The notes: generated from the sequence alone by a model not told the origin. DNA of 64,000 nucleotides from Haladaptatus halobius (GCF_020618475.1 NZ_CP085335.1:1116001-1180000), one strand, 5' to 3'. Shown: positions 9,623-19,500, counted from the first letter of the stretch. Translations and numbers: made by a program.

Positions 9623-10062
9623 TTCTAACATTGAACAAAGTTTACGAAGCAGCACTCGCAATCTTTGTGCCTGTCCGAGATGGTCAAGAGAAAATGCCGG
9701 TATTCGCCGAAAATACGCAGGATTTCCCAGAACAATGGCTGAGTACTTATCTCGACCAAGCAAAGGAAACAGTTCGCTATGGCATGTACGGTGGCGATCG
9801 AGACGCTCCCTTCTTAGGTGGACTTGAAGGAACGACAACGGCCTACTCAGAAGCTATTTCTGGTATCCTCGGATCCGGCAACGATCCCGCTCAGGCATTG
9901 GTCGACATGGCTAACAAAGTTCGCGATGGCGTCAACAAAAAAATGGATTATAAGCTCTCGAGGAATAACAAGAAGCCCACACTGGAGAACGTCCCCGAGT
10001 TCGCTCAGCCGTGGATAAATGGCGACGGTGATACACCAAAAATCTGGAATCCTTACGAGTAA
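9562..10062 (+). pseudogene. C-terminal fragment of an extracellular solute-binding protein (sugar ABC type)
   Basis: A 166-codon open frame whose residues from about 22 on resemble the last third of sugar-type ABC substrate-binding proteins (FAENTQDFPEQWLSTYLDQA; ALVDMANKVRDGVNKKM; PWINGDGDTPKIW). The first 20 codons come from the repeat element, and there is no signal peptide, lipobox or N-terminal lobe. Full-length relatives are about 400-500 residues, so this is a 5'-truncated remnant. No permease or ATPase genes lie nearby. Confidence 0.55.
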
Positions 10063-10325
10063 CAAGTCTTCTCGAATCTACTTCGCAGCTACACTGAATC
10101 AGTCATTTGTTTCTGTCGGTAAGCTTGAGTTGTCTTTAACTGGCAGAGTAATCAAATTTGTCATCGTGAATAAATATATTATACATGGTGGGCACTGAAG
10201 TATCAGAACGGTTCTATCGAATCGAGTATAAGATTAATCTCGATCTAAATTCGTAATGAAAACCAATTATATATGATTAATTACTAATACATATCATTTT
10301 GAAGATGGACGTGTAATAGAAATTG

Positions 10326-11189
10326 ATGTCCGTTACAGTCACTGATGACGAAATTGAGCAGTTCAGAAACAAGGGATATCTAGTGATCGAGGACGCATTC
10401 GATGAAGATGAGGTCGCGAAAATGCGGGCAGCAGCCGATCAAGTACTCGAACTAATGGTCAACTCTTCGCTTGCGAATGAGCGTACGAGTGGACGCTTAG
10501 CGCTCGTCGAACATGAGGATGGATCACAGATGATCAAGAAGATCCAGCCTGTCAACGATCTCTCCCTCGTGTTTTCCGAAATTGCCCTCGATGATCGGCT
10601 GACAGAGCGAATTAGCGAATTCATGGACGATCAACCACGCCTGATGGAGGAAAAACTGAACTACAAGCAACCCCTCCCCGAACCGATCGAAGGACTAGAT
10701 ACAAATCGTCCCTCCGAGGCGTGGCCCATTCACAGTGACTGGGCGTACTTCCGTGCTCAAGACTATCCGAAGAGCGTTGTCTCTTCGGCGATCGCGCTCG
10801 ACGATCTCACTGCGAAGAACGGTACGATGCGTTTCTGGCCAGGTACCAATGACGAGTTCATCGAACACGAACGAACAGACAACGGTCTTGAGGTGCCACC
10901 CGAACATGTTGACGACGATGCTGCGGAGCTGCTGGAGGCACCAGCTGGCTCACTCATCTTATTCAATTCAGTCGTCTGGCATGACTCCTCACCAAACGAA
11001 ACTGACGATCCTCGCCGACTGCTGATTTATAGCCACTACCCGGCAAGCGCAGGTCAGGAGCGCGGAATCGTCGAAGATGAGCGAAATGCACCTACCCGAC
11101 GCCGCGAGAGTCCCTACGAGTGGCGCTATCAAGAACTGAAGGACGACGGCGAATTCGAGGACCGCTTCCAGGCGCCCGATACCGCTTAG
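10326..11189 (+). CDS. phytanoyl-CoA dioxygenase (PhyH) family protein
   Basis: A 287-residue Fe(II)/2-oxoglutarate-dependent oxygenase of the PhyH family. The metal triad is visible: H136 and D138 (IHSDWAYF) and a distal His at about 219 (VVWHDSSPNE), followed by the 2-oxoglutarate-binding Arg near 230 (DDPRRLLIYSHYP). The N-terminal FRNKGYLVIEDAFDEDEV is typical. I choose ATG 10326 over an in-frame TTG just before it. The substrate cannot be told. A second copy's N-terminus lies just downstream, so the locus once held a tandem pair. The upstream 260 bp are AT-rich and probably hold its promoter. Confidence 0.85.
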   Translation: MSVTVTDDEIEQFRNKGYLVIEDAFDEDEVAKMRAAADQVLELMVNSSLANERTSGRLALVEHEDGSQMIKKIQPVNDLSLVFSEIALDDRLTERISEFMDDQPRLMEEKLNYKQPLPEPIEGLDTNRPSEAWPIHSDWAYFRAQDYPKSVVSSAIALDDLTAKNGTMRFWPGTNDEFIEHERTDNGLEVPPEHVDDDAAELLEAPAGSLILFNSVVWHDSSPNETDDPRRLLIYSHYPASAGQERGIVEDERNAPTRRRESPYEWRYQELKDDGEFEDRFQAPDTA

Positions 11190-11325
11190 CGATTCCCTCA
11201 CAGCAAAGAGTTGGGGGGCGTCCAAATATTCATAAATAAAATATAATTATCATCAGTTCTGTAGATGTCAGCTTATATGATTACCGGCACGTAAATTAAC
11301 GCTCAAAAGAATCTATTCAACTGTC

Positions 11326-11397
11326 ATGACTGTACCCCCTACAAATGAGGAGATACAGACGTTCCACGATCGAGGGTATCTCATCCTTCAGGAGACA
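11326..11397 (+). pseudogene. N-terminal fragment of a second PhyH-family gene
   Basis: From ATG 11326 the first 24 codons read [20 protein letters not shown], matching the start of the PhyH gene 140 bp upstream. The homology stops abruptly at about 11397, where an antisense ABC transporter fragment begins. It is the stump of a paralogue cut by a rearrangement. Confidence 0.6.
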
Positions 11398-11538
11398 CAC
11401 CGTCGACAGCTGGTGGGCAATGGCAAATGTTGTCCGGTCATCGAGACTCTCCTTAATTAGAAGCTCGGTCCGATTGTCAACGTGGGAGGTCGCCTCGTCT
11501 AGCAGGAGGATTGCTAAATCGGTCAGTACGGAACTGCT
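11398..11538 (-). pseudogene. internal fragment of an ABC exporter ATPase
   Basis: On the minus strand 47 codons read through the Walker B and D-loop ([15 protein letters not shown]) to the H-loop region ([14 protein letters not shown]), the hallmark of exporter-type ABC ATPases. Nothing of the Walker A, signature motif or membrane part is present. It abuts the PhyH stump directly, so two unrelated gene pieces are joined here. Confidence 0.7.
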
Positions 11539-12028
11539 TCAGATCAACCCTCAAACAGTCTTTCTTGCCTCACTAACGACTACTTCGATTGTTTCCCGAG
11601 ATTACTGCCAGTGTTGCTACTCAACAAATCGGCGTTCGTCCGGAGTGAGCAGTTTTCTACCCGATTTCGGTCTGCCTTTTCAGCAGCGTGAGTGTGTTGT
11701 CGGCCATCACGATCGGCGAGTGCTCGTACTCGCCAGCCATAGCGGCTTGTATGAACAAGATAAAAATATGAGAGGCGAAATGACTAAGTATTGACCAACG
11801 GATCTCTGAATATGGTATCCGTTTCCTATCTCATGCGGTGGCTGACTTTCTGGGAAGCGGACAGTGCCAGTAACGCGGTTTTCCGAGCGTCACTCGGCTG
11901 ATCGGGTGCGGGCGCTCCCTTCGCTTCTTTGGCTTGCACTACGTGCTGAGTACCTCATAACCCACAAACCATGATACAAACTACCGACGCGATCGAAGTA
12001 TCGGCACATTGTTTGAAAGAGATCACGA
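11539..12028. other. 490-bp stretch of remnants, no intact gene
   Basis: A minus-strand frame at 11657-11755 is coding-like (AAMAGEYEHSPIVMADNTLT) and ends with TAG, but has no start and I cannot identify it. The rest shows no supported gene. The last 100 bp precede the methyltransferase and may hold its promoter. Confidence 0.3.
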
Positions 12029-12937
12029 ATGACTGACAATCACCACGACAGAGAAGGTCAAACAGCAGATAGTGATCACCGCTACCTGGAAATCCATCCC
12101 GAGCGGTACTATGACGATCTGCACGAAGATGAATGGGAACGACTCAACTCGGGAGCAAAAGCCCGTTTGGAGTTCGAAAATACCGTCGACTATTTAGAGT
12201 CACATCTCCCCGATAAGGGGCACATTCTCGATGCTGGTGGCGCTGCTGGCAGGTACGCTATCTGGCTGGCAGAGCGGGGATACAACGTGACCCTCACAGA
12301 TATCAGCAATGCACAACTCGATCTCGCTCGGAAGAAGGTTGCTGAACATGGCGTCGCTGAACAGGTAACCGTCAAGTATGGCGATATTCGGGATCTACCC
12401 TTTGACGAGAGAAGATTTGATGCAGTGTGCTGTCTCGGTGGCCCGCTTTCGCACGTTATCGATCCGGCAGAGCGACAGCGTGCTGTCCGTGAACTGTCCC
12501 GTGTTGGCACCGTGGATGCCCCTGTTTTCGTCTCCGTGATGGGCTTCATCGCGGTTGTCGAGCGGATGATGCAGGTCGCACCAGAATTCGAGCAAGGTGT
12601 TCGTCAACTCCCTGATCTCCTGGACTCACAGACGTATTCGGCCGATCTCCTTGCTGCGACTGATTGCGAGGGTCCAACGTTCGTCGAGTGCCATTTCTTC
12701 CGGGCAGATGAACTTCGACAACTCCTCTCAAAGAATGGGTTCTCTGTCGTGGCAGTCGCAGGGCTGGAGGGTGTTGCATCAAACTTCGAGCAGCCACTTG
12801 AGGATGCTTCCGACGAGGCACTTACATACATCCGTGAGATTGTCCGGGAGCCCTCCTTTCGGGAAGACCCGACTGTAGCAGATATATCAAATCATATCTT
12901 GGCAGTCGCCTACGCAACCGAGGATAGTCAACCATAA
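12029..12937 (+). CDS. class I SAM-dependent methyltransferase
   Basis: A 302-residue methyltransferase of the Rossmann-fold class. Motif I is ILDAGGAAGRYAIWLAERG at about residue 71, followed by the acidic end of strand 2 (VTLTDIS), then YGDIRDLPFDERRFDAV and CCLGGPLSHV (motif IV region). The C-terminal half covers the substrate and is not diagnostic. The substrate is unknown. It is isolated between remnants, so its survival suggests recent or useful acquisition. Confidence 0.8.
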   Translation: MTDNHHDREGQTADSDHRYLEIHPERYYDDLHEDEWERLNSGAKARLEFENTVDYLESHLPDKGHILDAGGAAGRYAIWLAERGYNVTLTDISNAQLDLARKKVAEHGVAEQVTVKYGDIRDLPFDERRFDAVCCLGGPLSHVIDPAERQRAVRELSRVGTVDAPVFVSVMGFIAVVERMMQVAPEFEQGVRQLPDLLDSQTYSADLLAATDCEGPTFVECHFFRADELRQLLSKNGFSVVAVAGLEGVASNFEQPLEDASDEALTYIREIVREPSFREDPTVADISNHILAVAYATEDSQP

Positions 12938-13331
12938 GACTGGATAGCAGATCAGAGAAACTGGAAATCTCGATTTTTCTTTACAGACTGAAGATGAGTC
13001 TCCAGAGCTACAAATGGCTATAAGTTCGCAGGAATGCTGAGCGGCTATTTCGACTGTTGAAGGGCGTGTTACGAAAACAACAAACGATGCACCTATTATG
13101 CATTGAGTGCGCCAGTCTCAACTTCTGAGCGACCGTGAGAAGATGAGACTACAGCCAGTATAGCAGCCGCAAAATGTACGATTTCGACTGATTCACCGAT
13201 CTGCAACCACTTCACACTGGAGTTCGAAAGCCGGTCTATTAGTAATTTAATTTATTTACAATTTGATGCCATTTGAGCTAAAGCAGTGGGTTACCCAAAA
13301 ATGAAGCCTAGTTGATAGCTCCCTGTACTTC
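12938..13331. other. 394-bp stretch without a gene, holding a repeat
   Basis: No gene is supported. Most of the segment 13098-13236 is the diverged repeat described separately. The remainder is AT-rich. Confidence 0.4.
13098..13236 (+). repeat. diverged repeat, copy 2 (longest)
   Basis: The first 79 bp (from ATGCATTGAG to an ATG at 13174) align with 14488-14564, and the second part (from 13139) aligns with 9527-9622. The minus strand of the left part reads as a clean protein-like ending (AVVSSSHGRSEVETGALNA then stop), so the element may be the remains of a small gene and its flank. Confidence 0.5.
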
Positions 13332-13814
13332 CTATGGTGGATTACTCGCGGCGTTCAGTGGCTCGTAGGAGTCTGTATGATAGGCAACACGCCATAGTTT
13401 GAGAACAGCACGAGTGACGAGTGCTTCGACAGACTGCTTGATGCAGGACTCTTCAATGTCGTCAGGATCAGAGGTGGCGTCAGGAGGTGGGTGATAGTGT
13501 TCATGACCAGGGACATGGATGTAGTCACCGTCGTGCGGATGTTTGCCCCAGCGGAAGTTCACGCCGTCAGGATCCGTGTAGTGGAATTTGTAGTCTGCTT
13601 GGGTCGTCCACTGAACGTCAATCCGGGCGGATTCGGCATTACAGAGTCCGTCGTCGAGCGGGACTTCCAGAACCGTCGGATTGAGGTAGTCATCTAGCGA
13701 TGGCGCTGCGAGCGGCTCTTCTCTCTCGATGATGTCACGAATCGTGAGGAGTGCTGACCGGTCGATCGGCCCTCGGAGCGAGTGAGACTCGTCTGTCTCA
13801 TTTCTCTTCACCAT
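13332..13814 (-). CDS. hypothetical protein resembling TumE (DUF6516) toxins
   Basis: A 160-residue protein. Its core YKFHYTDPDGVNFRWGKHPH and the His/Pro-rich GHEHYHPPPDA resemble TumE (DUF6516) proteins, toxins paired with small regulators in some archaea and bacteria. This is a resemblance by eye, not a confirmed hit. The start lies 3 bp after the stop of the winged-helix gene upstream, so the two are probably cotranscribed. A truncated relative with an identical 3-bp spacing to a similar regulator lies at 28450-28663. Alternative: a conserved partner of DUF7342 regulators with another role. Confidence 0.5.
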   Translation of the reverse strand: MVKRNETDESHSLRGPIDRSALLTIRDIIEREEPLAAPSLDDYLNPTVLEVPLDDGLCNAESARIDVQWTTQADYKFHYTDPDGVNFRWGKHPHDGDYIHVPGHEHYHPPPDATSDPDDIEESCIKQSVEALVTRAVLKLWRVAYHTDSYEPLNAASNPP

Positions 13815-13817
13815 CGG

Positions 13818-14408
13818 TTAGACGCGGACACTACCGTCAATTGTTCGTGAGTCACCGTCAACGAACCGTTCGGCGTTCGCAATCGAGAGTGCAGCGTTTG
13901 CGAATGCGAGATTTCGGCGCGTTGTCTGCCAGTCCTGGAGCGTTTCAGCGTCGATATCGGACTGGTCGGAGTCAGTCTCGGAGAGAATTTGATTTGTCTG
14001 CTCGATGGTCATCTCCTCGGGTGAGTCGACGCCGTATTCTGCCCGGTAGTCGGTGAGCCGATCACGCATCTCCGCGATGCGTGTGACGAGCTCGTCGGTC
14101 GAGACGTGTTCGAGGATGTCGGCGGCCTGCTCAACGACGAGCGACTCCGGCGACCGCTGATAGGTCGTCCCACCGTGTTCCCCCGTTGTGGTACCGACGA
14201 ACCCCTCGTCGGCGAGTGCGTTCAGATGTTTCCGTGCCGTCTTCGGTGAGGTTCGCGCGTCTTCAGCGACAGTATCAGCCGACACGGGCGAGTAAGTGTG
14301 GGCGATAACGTGACGAACGCGCTCGTAGGGAGTTGTCTCCGACTCCCACTCTTCGCTAACCACCTCGTTAATGTCCTCGAATTCGTCCGGTGAAGTTGTG
14401 TCGGTCAT
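13818..14408 (-). CDS. winged-helix regulator, DUF7342 family
   Basis: A 196-residue protein. The winged helix-turn-helix lies at about residues 25-90 (VRHVIAHTYSPVSADTVAED; TARKHLNALADEGFV), followed by an alpha-helical C-terminal half with DWQTTRRNLAFANAALSIAN. The frame stays open upstream through a repeat, but ATG 14408 is chosen because homologues start MTD and the upstream part has no domain. It lies directly ahead of the TumE-like gene and is likely its transcriptional regulator or antitoxin. Confidence 0.75.
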   Translation of the reverse strand: MTDTTSPDEFEDINEVVSEEWESETTPYERVRHVIAHTYSPVSADTVAEDARTSPKTARKHLNALADEGFVGTTTGEHGGTTYQRSPESLVVEQAADILEHVSTDELVTRIAEMRDRLTDYRAEYGVDSPEEMTIEQTNQILSETDSDQSDIDAETLQDWQTTRRNLAFANAALSIANAERFVDGDSRTIDGSVRV

Positions 14409-14487
14409 GTCTTCACCAACGAGATAGAGGAGTATAGTTCTTTGGCAAAGCAGTATTCTACTTCTCGTTTGTGTGAGTTCAACGCGT

Positions 14488-14564
14488 ATGCATTGAGCGC
14501 GCCGGTCGCAACTTCTGAGCAACGCTGAAGTTGAGACTACAGCTGGTTTAGCGGGGCTGTAATG
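14488..14564 (+). repeat. diverged repeat, copy 3
   Basis: A 77-bp segment starting ATGCATTGAGCGCGCC, alignable with few gaps to 13098-13176. It lies about 80 bp upstream of the DUF7342 regulator start and could include or replace part of its upstream control region. Confidence 0.5.
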
Positions 14565-15076
14565 CGTGGTCTCGGGCGAATCAGTGAGCGGGAGCTGCCT
14601 CATCTCGGCTCTTAATCGCGCTCTCCAGTCGTACTACCAACCACATCAATCAATTTCTGAGACTTCCGATAGCGTTGCCACTTAGAAATCCGCGCTATTC
14701 CGGATTAAGCGCCGTACTGCCCGATTTTTGTAGAACCTATATTACTTCGTCGAGAGCCAGGAGGTCTTCTTCAGAGACAGTACCCGCAGGGTCGAAATAG
14801 GCAACGAATACATCGCAGCCCTTGTTGAAACAGAGGCCATGTTCGAACTCAATCTAGTTAGACGAAAGTGATTCCGCAAAACCAGTGAGCGGAAGGGAAG
14901 GGGAACGGATGATGAATTCGGCAATAATCGTCATGGGACGGGTATTCGGTGCGAACACAGTTGATTTGCTTGCTTCTTAGAACGCTCAGAGCCGTATTGG
15001 CCACGATGTGCACGATTCCTGTAGGTGTTTTGCCAACACGATAGTGATCGAGTCACAGACTAGTTCTCTACGAACC
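14565..15076. other. 512-bp stretch of degraded sequence
   Basis: No intact gene. Minus-strand 14737-14850 holds 37 clean codons, EFEHGLCFNKGCDVFVAYF to a TAG, that look like the C-terminus of a lost gene with Cys and Gly-Cys motifs. I cannot name it. No RNA gene or repeat was seen in the rest. Confidence 0.35.
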
Positions 15077-15187
15077 TCATCGTAACCAGACCCACGCGAG
15101 CCGAGGCTGTGGCCGGCTCTCTCCACCCCCGAGACAGCCGTCGAACAGCGAGCTTGCGCCGAGTGCGAGGAGGGCACGCCGCTTCAC
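15077..15187 (-). pseudogene. 5' stump of a Tat lipoprotein gene
   Basis: From GTG 15187 the minus strand encodes MKRRALLALGASSLFDGCLG, a typical haloarchaeal twin-arginine lipoprotein signal with lipobox Cys at residue 18. The reading runs only 36 codons, ending AWVWLR before a TGA. Haloarchaeal lipoproteins with this start usually run well over 100 residues, so this is a truncated gene. Downstream lies degraded sequence. Confidence 0.5.
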
Positions 15188-15431
15188 ACGGGCAGTCGCC
15201 AGCGAACCATAATGGTGGCGAACGATCAACCGGTCGTACTGCTGTGGTTACTACCTCTCTGCAGCAGCCCCGCAGGAACATCTCAACGATCGCGGGGTAC
15301 CAGATTCAGACATGGACGGTCTCCTGCGATCGGCGACGGTCGCTCTCGGCATGCACTGGCTCGCGAGAATCCGGGTGCACCGAGCAAGCCGTGGCGTATC
15401 TTCTTGCAACTGGCCGCCGAAGCAACGGCGT

Positions 15432-16241
15432 ATGGAATACGTAACTACCCAGGGTGTGGACGTCCCAGCGCTGGGCTTCGGGACGTACCCGATGAGAGGC
15501 GAGACGTGTCAAACCGCCGTCCACCAGGCGTTGGAAACCGGGTACCGGCACGTCGACACGGCCCAGATGTACAATAACGAGCGGGCAGTGGGCCAGGCAA
15601 TTGCGGCTGCCGACGTGCCGCGCGACGATATCCTCCTCGTGACGAAGATCCTCCGCCAGAACCTTGCGCACGATGACGTCCTCGAGTCCGTCGAGGAAAG
15701 CCACGAGCGATTGGCCACCGACATCGATCTGCTATTGATTCACTCCCCGAGTCGTACCATCCCGATCGAGGAGTCGATTGCGGCGATGAACGACCTCCAG
15801 GAGCAGGGAACAGTCCGGCACATCGGGGTCAGCAACTTTTCTGTCGGCCAACTGCAGGACGCAATCGCGGCCTCCGACACCCCGATTCTCACCAATCAGG
15901 TGGAGTATCACCCGTTCAAGGAGCAGGCCGACCTGCTCGAGTTCTGCATCGAAAACGAAGTTATGCTGACCGCCTACAGTCCTCTCGCGGAAGGCCGGGT
16001 CATTGGCAATGACCGCCTCAAGGGGATCGGCGCTCGATACGGGAAAACCGAAGCCCAGGTCGCGTTGCGGTGGCTCCTCCAGCAAGACCAGGTCTCAGCA
16101 ATCCCGAAGTCATCGAGCCCCGCACATATCCAGGCGAACTTCAACGTTTTCGACTTCGAACTCACAGACGAGGAGATGACGCAGATCTTCGATCTCCAGG
16201 GCGGGCTTCTCACCAGGCTCCAAACCGCACTTGGTCTCTGA
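15432..16241 (+). CDS. aldo/keto reductase
   Basis: A 269-residue NAD(P)H-dependent aldo/keto reductase (TIM barrel). The catalytic tetrad is visible: D42, Y47, K72 and H104 (VDTAQMYNNE, VTKI, LLIHSP). The cofactor-binding GVSNFSVGQL and AIPKSSSPAHIQANF are intact. A longer in-frame extension upstream is rejected because MEYVTTQGVDVPALGFGTYP is the family start. The substrate is unknown. It is isolated, with intact high-GC codon use. Confidence 0.9.
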   Translation: MEYVTTQGVDVPALGFGTYPMRGETCQTAVHQALETGYRHVDTAQMYNNERAVGQAIAAADVPRDDILLVTKILRQNLAHDDVLESVEESHERLATDIDLLLIHSPSRTIPIEESIAAMNDLQEQGTVRHIGVSNFSVGQLQDAIAASDTPILTNQVEYHPFKEQADLLEFCIENEVMLTAYSPLAEGRVIGNDRLKGIGARYGKTEAQVALRWLLQQDQVSAIPKSSSPAHIQANFNVFDFELTDEEMTQIFDLQGGLLTRLQTALGL

Positions 16242-16434
16242 CCCAGCACCGGTGTGGCGCTGGGTCACCGGCAGGACGACGCAGTGATTCGGGCTCCTAC
16301 CTGTTTGATCCTATTCCCAAATCCGTCCACCGTGCCTTCGAGGCAGCAGCCCCGCCGAAACCAAGCACCGACTGCGGAGTCCAGCAGGCCGGCTGATGCG
16401 AGCTGAGTTGGGAACGGGTGTAACGACGGACGCT
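16242..16434. other. short gap, no gene seen
   Basis: This is the gap between the aldo/keto reductase and the remnant on the opposite strand. I see no motif, tRNA or terminator that I can defend. Confidence 0.3.
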
Positions 16435-16560
16435 TCACTCATGCATTGAGAGTAGCAGTTTCAGGTTCTGATTTCGTTGATAGGTTCGGAGGATGGCATA
16501 ATACGTGCCAGTTGCAACAAGGCACTTTATGTTGTGACTCTTGGAAGCCGCTACCTTGTC
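16435..16560 (-). pseudogene. C-terminal remnant, possibly of a transposase-like gene
   Basis: The minus strand ends YYAILRTYQRNQNLKLLLSM followed by HE and a stop. There is no start codon of its own. Its last codons coincide with a partial copy of the ATGCATTGAG repeat (16441-16480). DNA coding YAILR is nearly identical to that in the remnant at 5805-5960. A mobile-element origin is inferred only. Confidence 0.3.
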
Positions 16561-16573
16561 CAATCGACCCGTC

Positions 16574-19500
16574 TTAATCGGTGTCATCGGGCGGGCGATC
16601 GCCTCCATTCGCAGTAGTTCGGTGAGGGGTCGACACTTCAACTGGTGTATGGCCGATCGACCCGTCGGCTTCGTCGGTACGGTTCGTAAACTCCCACGTA
16701 TAGAGACTACTACGTGCCAGTTGACGAACTTCGGTGTCGTCGAGATCCGTGATGTCAACGGTTCCTAATTCCACCTCGCCGTGCTTGCTAAGGCGGTGTA
16801 CCCCATCGTCACGCCACACAACCCGGCGGCCGTCCTCGGTGTCCTGCTCGCGAGCGAGAACACCGCGCTCGCGGAGATTTTCTAAGTGGTTGAACACCTG
16901 TTGACGGGAGAGGTCGACGGCCGGGTGGTCGACGACCTCGGCGGTCGTCGCCGTAGTGAGGTCCTCGAGGGCACAGACGACGTCCCGCATCCCGTCGCTC
17001 CAGGTAGTCACTACGCGTCCCTCGCCGGCAAGGGGTACCCACTCGGGGAGGGTATCGGTGTGTACGTAGACGACGGCGCCGTTTCCGTCGCGACCGAACC
17101 GCATGGCCGCCTGGAGGGTATCGTGCTCGCGCATATGCTGAAGGACGTCGTCGCCGATCCCGCTGTATGAGAGGCCGGCACCTTTCTCCTCGCCTCGGTT
17201 GACCGCCTCGCCGGCGTAGGCGCCCCACTTCTTGATATAGTGGTCGCCGTAGTGGTTCGACCCTATCACGGCGCCGAGCCGAGTGTCGTCGAACTCGTTA
17301 CTCCCGAGGACGTTCCCGTAGTGTTTCGTCTCGGCGACGTACTCAAGGACACCCTCGCTGTCGTATTCATACTCTGCGGTCGACGTCGTAATTACCGACG
17401 CCCGCTCGCCGTGTTTCTCGGCGATAGCCTCGAGGAGGGCGGCGTCCTGCTCGGTGTTGACGTGGTCAGCCGAGTTGTAGGGTTTCACGTACTCAGTGGT
17501 CCGAACGAGATTGAGATTTAGAGCGTCACGGACGTACTCGGCGCGCTCCTTGCCCTGGAGCACCGATCGGTGGTTCAGTCGTCCGCCGAGGGCGAGCTCC
17601 CACATTCGTTTCGTCGGCGTCCCGTCGAGGGCGACGACACCGCTGGCGTACTCGAGCGCCGGCGCCTGGAGGACGGATACCCCGCCTCGCGCGCGGTCGA
17701 ACACACCGAGACCGACGTCCCCGAGGTCGGCGCGTTCAAATCCGTTCCCGAGATCGTCGCTTGCGAGGAGCGTAAACACCGCGAGGGGCGCGGCGGCGTG
17801 TGCGCTCGTGTCGTCGAATACATGGGTTTCGTCGGGTTCGACATCGTGCTCGTCGAACCACAGCAGAGCGTCGGCACGTCGGCGTTCGTCTTCGCGGTTC
17901 TCAAGGAGGTCGGTGTAGTCGTCGAACGGGACGCCGTCGGTCGTCTCGAGCCAATACGATATGGCGCCCTGAAGCTCCGGTCCGAGGAGCGTTTCGTAGG
18001 CGTCGGGGAACTCGTCGAATACGACTGTCCGACCAGCGGCGACTTTCGCCTTGTGAGCGTGATTGTAGTGGCCGATGAGGACGTCGTACTCGTCGGGGTC
18101 GAAATCCCATTTCGAGGCGTAGGGGCACCGCTGACCCTCATGCTCCTGGCACGGGAGCGGGCGGTCGAGGACGTACTCGGCCGCCTTGTGAATCTCCTTC
18201 GGCGTCGCGCCTCGGTTGTACCACCCGTTGACGGTGTCGGCCCACTCATAGCCGTGCTCGCCGTTCGCCGTCTCACAGTCGCGGGTGAAACTCGGAAGGG
18301 TGTAATAGTCGAGGCCGTGCTCGTCGCACCACTCCCGGAATTGCTCGTACTGTTCTTTGTGTCCTCGGCCGGTGAGCACCGTCACTTGCTCGCCAGTGTC
18401 GGCGGCGGCTTTCACGGCGCCGTAGGACTTGCCCATCGTCGGGAGGGCTTCGACGAGCACCCGGTCGCCCGAGATGTAGGCGTCGGTGATAGCGTCGACC
18501 GTGCGCTCGCGGGCGTCCTCGACGGTGAGGGTCGCGTCATCCCGCTCGGCGGCGTGTTTCCAGTCCCACCCGCTCGCGGCCGTGGTGAGGTCGCGAACGG
18601 CGGCCGGGAGGACGGCCGTGTGCTCGCGCTCGCCGGCCGATATTTCGCCTCGGCCAGGGTCGGCGTCGTACTCGTCGCGAACCGACGCGAGGGCGCCGTT
18701 GTACGCCTGGCAGGGGAGTTTCCACCCGTCGACGAGGTCCTCGGTGTCAGCGAGGCCGTGCTCGCGAGCGACGTACTGGAGCGCTCGGTGAGGTATCGGG
18801 TCGTCTTCGGGGATGACCCCCTCCCGTTTCGCGTATCGCCAGGCCGCGAACACCTCGGCGTCCTCGAGTCGACCGTTCGGTGAGGCCGGCCGTCGCTCGC
18901 CGGCGTCGACGAGGAGGTACGTGAGGGCATTGTACGCGGCTTTGTACTTGTGGTCGTATGCGACACCGTGCTCCTTGAGGAGGACAAAATAGTTCTCACT
19001 CTCGCCGTGGTGGCCGAGCGGGTTCGGCCCTCGGTAATCCCACGAGATGCCGGTGACGTCCTGAATCCCGAGGTCGAAAAGCGCGGAGTGGTCGCCGTCG
19101 GTGTCGACCGCGTCGGTAGTAATCGTGCTCGCCTCGGCGCTCTTGAGGGCGACGTCCTTCGCGGTGTCGCGGTCATACGCCGGGTGTTGGTCGACGGGTT
19201 TCGCACTCGCGAGGAGTGGCGTGAGGTCGTCGCTCCAGCCGTGGAGGTAGTCGTCGAGGTCGACTTTGTCGAGGCCGCGGCGCGGTAAGTCGGCGACTCT
19301 CGCCTCGAGGCCGTGGTCCGACAGGTACGCGGCCGTTCGAACGGCACCTTTGACGCCGTCGCCGAATTGCTGGAGGGTGAGCCGGTCGCGGTCGTCAACA
19401 TCACTCGTCGGCCGCTCGGCGTCCTGGATCAGGTACGCCCGGTCGACATCCCGCTCAGCGAGTGCCTCGAGGAGATCCTCGCGGTCGCTCGTTTTGAATT

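Noticed and set aside
17570..18883. A 437-codon open frame on the plus strand inside the primase-helicase gene
   Set aside because: It is the antisense shadow of a GC-rich gene; the minus-strand protein has Toprim and helicase motifs, while this frame has none.
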